Positions 58,770 to 64,000 of a stretch of 64,000 nucleotides of DNA are shown one piece after another (position 1 is the first letter of the stretch; the number at the start of each line of letters is the position of its first letter). The stretch spans positions 28,626,501 through 28,690,500 of the forward strand of contig JAYKKI010000008.1 of the NCBI GenBank assembly GCA_039881145.1. Direction: 5' to 3'. The stretch is from Druceiella hillmani (lineage: Eukaryota > Arthropoda > Insecta > Lepidoptera > Hepialidae). Under the pieces are notes generated by a model. That model made no database searches and was not told the origin of the DNA. It saw only the letters and a program-made list of their open reading frames with translations. The position numbers and the translations under genes are program-made.

Positions 58770-60372
58770 CATGAATGCTATTGAATATAATTTATATACT
58801 GTGTTACTAGCCAATCAGAGTTCAATGTTCCATGTGGTATCTCACAGTCATTAGTAAAATTATATCTTTGTAATAACAATTATATTTTTACTAACGAAAA
58901 TGTGTCATTATTAATATTAATTGATTAATAAAAGCCCCAACTGAACGTAGTTTCGAGGTCAATTCTCCAAATCGTTTAGTAAATTTATCCATTTGTCAAT
59001 ACAAATTGATTATAAACACGACTGCCTAAATTTTAACAGATAATAGACTTACAAAAGTTCAATTAGTCTGAAAAGTTTTATTAAAATTTATCTTTAAATT
59101 AATCTTTAATATTGAAAATATGTTGTAAACATGTTACATTATTTGTGTTGTATGTATCTACCAGTATAGCGTATATTCATTTATCTGTTTTTTTATTTAT
59201 ATGACTATTTACAGTTCGGTCATTTAAAGTTTATTTTGTATCCGTTTTATGATATTAATGAATTAATTTTTTTTCGGATAAATTTAAATAGATAAGAAAT
59301 TAAATAGAAAAGCTGTCACTATTATTATTATATACACATTTCTAAATATCATAAATTTTATTCTATATCATTAACTATCATAACTATGACTATATCATTA
59401 AGATTACGATATTATTTTAAAGTAGCAATATTTTTCATCCAGTTATGCATGAATATCTAGCTTTGAGAAAACAGTGCGAATTTTGAGAGAACTCCATTCT
59501 CAAATCTTTTTCGAACTCCATTGGATTTGTTTTTGAATATATTTACGCCTTATCATTCGGAACTCTGTACGTAAGCTTTATACATTTATATATTTTTATT
59601 ATACTTATTTATCACGTGAACATTTTTCCAGACAAATGCATATAAGAAGAAATGATTTATTTTTCACGGACCTTGTGTGCCGTTTTCTCTTTTACCGACG
59701 CACGACAATGGTGAAATGCTAATGGTTTACGCGTGAATACGTATATTATTTATGCTTATTATTTATTCAGTATTTTCAGGAAGTATTTTTAAATTTTCTT
59801 TCTGCTCTGTTATTTTGTTATGCAAGGAAACAAGAAAAATGTCATTATAATCGAACACAATTTTATAGACCTGAAATGGCTATGCTAGAATTTGTTTAAT
59901 TCCATTTGAAATTCGTGTTTTATACTTTCTAATACCAAAAAAGATTTTTGGATGTACAAATGTATCTCATTTATTTATGTAGAGCTATATGCGAAGTCTA
60001 AATAATATTGATTTTAAAAACAAGACCCTACAATTGGCAGCACCTGGTAAACCCAAGTATTTTATTTTTAATTTCTCGTTAAGTCGTAGTTTAAGGAGTA
60101 GGTGGATTTGAATTTACTGCAAACGTCTCTTGGTATAACAAATGTTGAACAGATTTTCTTTCTAAATATAGATAATTCATTACTAATTAGGTTACTTAAA
60201 CATGGAAACTATATTTTAGTGTAATTAATAAATAATTAAAGTGATAAATAAATTGTTTACTTAAAATATACTTTTTTATAATTATAACCAAAGTTTCTAT
60301 TCATTAACATATTAATTGACTTTGAATACGACTTGAACGGGGCATGCCTGAAGAAGAATAATGAGTAATTAT
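58770..60372 (+). repeat. Module Y, copy 2
   Basis: Direct homologue of 48740-50552 with matching block order; see that entry. Diverged by many substitutions and indels, so the duplication is old. Confidence 0.85.
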
Positions 60373-60430
60373 TTTTAAAGAAACTGAGAAACATATTACG
60401 GGAATATGACCAATAACTGTGAACATTCCA

Positions 60431-60527
60431 TCAGCCTAGTAATTTGGGCAATAAGTTCAATGGAAGAAGACAAATATGTTCGAACCAACTTCTTACTTGT
60501 TCTGTAATTTAGTAAATAGTATATAAT

Positions 60528-60591
<64 letters not shown>

Positions 60592-60747
60592 TTTTTTTTA
60601 AATTGTGCCAAATGAATATGCCGAGTGACTATGTATATTTGTCGCATACAGATATACCTGGCTACTACATTACACAACATGTAACAAGTTGGTTCAAACA
60701 TATTTGTCTTCTTCCATTGAACCTATTGCGCAAATTACTAGGTTGAT
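60431..60747. mobile_element. 317-bp inverted-repeat (MITE-like) element
   Basis: Arms of about 60 bp (60431-60492 and 60684-60747) share CCTAGTAATTTG.GCAATA, GTTCAATGGAAGAAGACAAA and TATGTT.GAACCAACTT. The interior is mostly a TA tract (60527-60592). The minus-strand open frame 60396-60701 crosses it and is not a gene. Confidence 0.8.
60527..60592. repeat. (TA)n microsatellite inside the MITE-like element
   Basis: TA run between TATATATACATATA boundaries. Confidence 0.95.
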
Positions 60748-61194
60748 GCAAAAACAGTAAATCTATCTTCACGTCATCTCCCATTTAGTTAGGGGAAATC
60801 TTGTTTATGGAATATTTTTTATCCCGACACACTTTTTTTTCTTATTCTTATAAATACTTTACATGGTTTACAATGTTCCTTTAAATTATATTTCTTTAAT
60901 TTGTTTCGCTCATATCTTTCTGGTTCACATATACCTACGTTTGTACTTATACTACTTAATACATTCAATATTAATTTTATTTGTCAATATTTTTCTGTCT
61001 GTACGTTCAACCTGGCTAAGTTACCTTAAAATAACTGCGTTATATAAAAGAAAAGATGTGATTTGTTAACCGATTTTATTTGATGTGAATAATTTAAGTT
61101 TAAAATGTTTATTAAGTGCTATTTCTATGCTTATCTAATACGGTTTAATGTATCGGTTTACAAATACAGAGGAAGGGGCCAAGGTATACACTAA

Positions 61195-61278
<84 letters not shown>

Positions 61279-61477
61279 TATCTTGTAAAATTTTTGCTTT
61301 CCGTGATATAACAAGGCTTCCTAGTAACAAGGTTTAAATAACACCTATTGAATAAGAATAAAACTTGAACTACGGTTCAATACATACCTAAGAACAGATA
61401 AACATTAAGGGTATTTTTGTACACATAAAAGAATACTTGACTGACTCATGTATCAATGTTCATTTCTAATTAATGTG
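60748..61477. other. Noncoding stretch
   Basis: Contains the TA tract at 61198-61278. The T-rich plus-strand open frame 60863-61069 has hydrophobic composition but no recognisable family. Confidence 0.4.
61198..61278. repeat. (TA)n microsatellite
   Basis: Pure TA run ending TATATACACACAC. Confidence 0.97.
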
Positions 61478-61874
61478 TCGAAAAACTTAAAATTTTGCAC
61501 AAAGGTTCTTCAATTAACGTAGGCACCCACTAAATTGAGACTATTCAAAATTTTATTCCCAAAGTGAGGAAATGGATGTTCAATGTTTGTATGGACAGAA
61601 AATATTAGATGCTTTTATTTGGTCGACACTTTGAAAGAGTAATTTAAATCATTTATTATTAAATTATTTTTACAATTTTTTTTAAACTAAAAGGTGTCTC
61701 TTGGAGATGAGTTTAAAAAAATGAGAGTTACAACTTTATAATGGAGTGAAATTGTAAAACAATTTTATTGATTTCGGGGGCACATTCATTACGCAACATA
61801 GGATGGATTTTTCAATATTTGAGATGTGAAGTGGTGAATTTATTCCTGCAAACGAAGCTGCGAGCGACAGTTAG
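61478..61874 (+). mobile_element. Degraded Helitron fragment
   Basis: Starts in a AAAACTTAAAATTTTGCACA block like that at 2.5-2.6 kb. It ends AACGAAGCTGCGAGCGACAG then TTAG, a decayed form of the GCGGGCACCAGCTAG tail seen at 10996. No coding sequence remains. Confidence 0.6.
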
Positions 61875-61994
61875 TATTGTAGATAATAATTATTATGATA
61901 CAATTTAAATTAAACTATTTGGAAATAATTAATATAAGTTTTAACGATATAAATGTGTTACCTTGCCTATTTTCACAGGTGCCTTTCTCCAAAA

Positions 61995-62300
61995 CACAAT
62001 GGTTGAATTATTCGAAAATTTAATAATTCAGTAACCTGAACGCTACATATGGGTTAAAGCTGCCAACTTTCATGATGAGCGTTTATTAATTATTTAAATA
62101 CTAAAACGTTTATATAAAACAGAAGGGCTATAGAGGGATTCATGGATTTACAACTTTACCGATAAATAGGAAACTTATTTAATTTACAACATTCATTATA
62201 CGTACGTCATTAGACACCGCGAGAAGTTTCGAAAAGCTCTCTTAGCTCGGGACTTAAAAGTTACTGAAGCTTTCATTTTATTATCACGATTACGAAAACT
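61995..62300 (-). repeat. Module Z, copy 2 (inverted)
   Basis: Reverse-complement homologue of 46695-46990. It lies directly before module X copy 3, whereas copy 1 lies 0.8 kb before X copy 1 in the opposite orientation. Confidence 0.8.
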
Positions 62301-62364
62301 TTTTTTCTTTTTCACCCAGTAATGAAGAGCCAGGACTCGTGTAAAGATTGTTATAAACATATAC

Positions 62365-63895
62365 ATTAATTATGAATTATGAATTTCTTATTAATACATT
62401 ATATTTGAAACATTTACTTTAGAGAGAGCAGTGAATAAAATGTTCATATTGTAGAAAATAAAATAACACTGCAAGCAAAGAATACCTGTAGGCGGCAAGA
62501 CGACTAACACATAAAAGCTTCTGGCCATTGTTAACCTTGTAGGTCTCAAAGGAATTTATGAAAAGAAAATTATTTTCTTCGATTCATTGTACATTACGAG
62601 TATATAACTTAACATTTGTTCAATACTTCAAAATCGTAAAAAACATTAGTCCTATTCTTTTCGTAGAGATATTTTTTGGGCACTGTTCAGAGAATGGTGA
62701 TAAAGATATGTTGCATAGTGAGAACATGTCTCTTAGCATTGTTTTGAATTTCAGTATGGAAATTTGACAGGCGCACGTACACCCAATGATTTTTAATATG
62801 ATCAAAAAGGTTGTTTTGATCATATTAAAAACCATTGGAATTTTTTGATTTGATTAATTCTTAATTTTCTCTTTGGCATCAAAGGTTTATAAAAATATTT
62901 ATGGCAACATCTGATGGACGATAATATCGGACGATAATTAATGATGATTGTTAGTGTTGCTATCGGCACATAAATACTGAGTTGTGGATTTAATTTAAAA
63001 TACAATGGGTAGTATTATTTGTGTAATAGGATGGATGTAGTTGACCTTTGTTGTTTGAAGTATATTTACGAAAAATTTAATAAAAAGTTTAACATTAAAA
63101 TTTTAAACACACATCAGTTATATTTTTGCCGCAATGGGACATTGGACGTACGGAGATTGGCATACGGCGAAAATATGTTTTCCAGTGGTAGGGCAACAAT
63201 GTCTGCAACCATTTCAACCCCAATATAAGGTGTGCAAGCGAGTCTATGGAAAAGGCTGAGTTTATGGAATCAAGTTTTACTTGACGCAATGTTATCTTTC
63301 TTCTTTGGAAACATTGTAACGATGTTGATAAGATAACGAAGTTGCATAAAAAATATACAACATCGTTAAAACTGCGTGTTACATTTCCAGTTGACGGCGT
63401 GATATTTTAATGATAAGGTTTAAAATAAGGCCATGTGTTAAGGAGTGCGTCAACAAACTAGAATAAAAGTAGATGGAATTTAAAACGGAATTACTGGGTC
63501 GTCAAATAATTCACCCTGAAAAGTATTCAATTCATCTGTAATTATTTACCTAGGGGGTCGGTCTTTTGTTTCATCGCCAATGTCAACCCGCTTATTATGA
63601 AGACCTTTGTCCAAATTATTATTCTTCATTAAAATAACCACTTTGTCTAAGCTTTGAAGTGGAAAAATAATAACGTTGATGATATGCAAAGATTGTGTTT
63701 CAATTTGTTAGTTGGTTAATGGAAACGTGTAATATTTAAAATTGAGTCTATGCGTATATATTTTGTGTCTATGCTAGTATCAGCGAAATAAACTTGAGAA
63801 AAATTATAATTATTAAAGTTTCTACGTCATTTGTTTTGTATCACACAGCTCTACCTTTTCACATTAGATAATACTAAGGGGAGGACCCTTAGGGT
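62365..63895 (+). repeat. Module X, copy 3
   Basis: Direct homologue of 53690-55090. It holds short open frames (62558-62767, 63019-63228 plus; 62620-63005, 63095-63289 minus) that are not conserved as ORFs in the other copies, so I do not call them genes. It runs almost to the end of the window. Confidence 0.85.
62783..62838. repeat. 56-bp inverted repeat inside module X copy 3
   Basis: CCAATGATTTTTAATATGAT and ATCATATTAAAAACCATTGG flank CAAAAAGGTTGTTTTG. One mismatch in the arms. No matching palindrome was seen in copies 1 or 2. Confidence 0.85.
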
Positions 63896-64000
63896 AACCA
63901 TGCGTTCTATATGACATAGGTATTATTGTTTTAAAAAGTGACGAAATATTATTTAACATTCATATTTTCGTCGTACACGATATAATGCTAATTCCATATT

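Overview
This is AT-rich, gene-poor nuclear DNA from an animal, almost certainly a moth or butterfly. The evidence is the repeat content: Helitron tails ending in the lepidopteran-type GCGGGCACCAGCTAG, 'AAAACGGAACC' and 'ACCGACTTCAAAAAAGG' type interspersed repeats, a piggyBac-like element with acidic N-terminus and Cys-rich C-terminus, and long (TA)n tracts. There are no bacterial-style operons, no rRNA or tRNA that I can see, and no CRISPR array. Calls of repeat family come from remembered consensus features, not from a database search.

The best host-gene evidence is one exon on the minus strand at 21754-21876. It is GC-rich in an AT-rich setting, has a TTTGTTTCAG acceptor and a GTATGT donor, and encodes the His/Arg-rich N-terminal cytoplasmic segment typical of SLC4 Na+-coupled bicarbonate/anion exchangers (Ndae1/NBCn1/NDCBE type). 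Much of the window is therefore probably intron of that gene, with 5' exons at higher coordinates. A second GC-rich block on the same strand (40142-40333) is a weak candidate upstream exon.

Layout. 0-7 kb: a 158-bp hairpin, Helitron-like fragments, then a 3.5-kb DNA transposon with 464-bp terminal inverted repeats and a broken DDE transposase, nested inside an older fold-back element whose intact arm preserves the pre-insertion site. 7-20 kb: short repeats, a Helitron, a 102-bp tandem array and a repeat carrying a 25-bp minisatellite. 21.8 kb: the SLC4-like exon. 24-34 kb: two copies of an 'AAAACGGAACC' repeat, a 160-bp-period array, a 97%-identical 318-bp inverted repeat with mirrored short ORFs, and a 124-bp tandem array. 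39-42 kb: a 77-bp tandem array, the GC-rich block and a short direct-repeat structure. 44.9-46.6 kb: an internally deleted piggyBac-like element.

46-64 kb is dominated by old duplications. Module X occurs three times (47.8, 53.7, 62.4 kb), module Y twice (48.7, 58.8 kb), always X then Y, and module Z twice in opposite orientation (46.7 and 62.0 kb). These are interrupted by a LINE 3' end, TA tracts, a 130-bp-period repeat and Helitron debris. I find no complete, intact gene in the window. The most informative structures are the nested insertion, the duplicated X-Y blocks, the many near-perfect short inverted repeats and the SLC4 exon.
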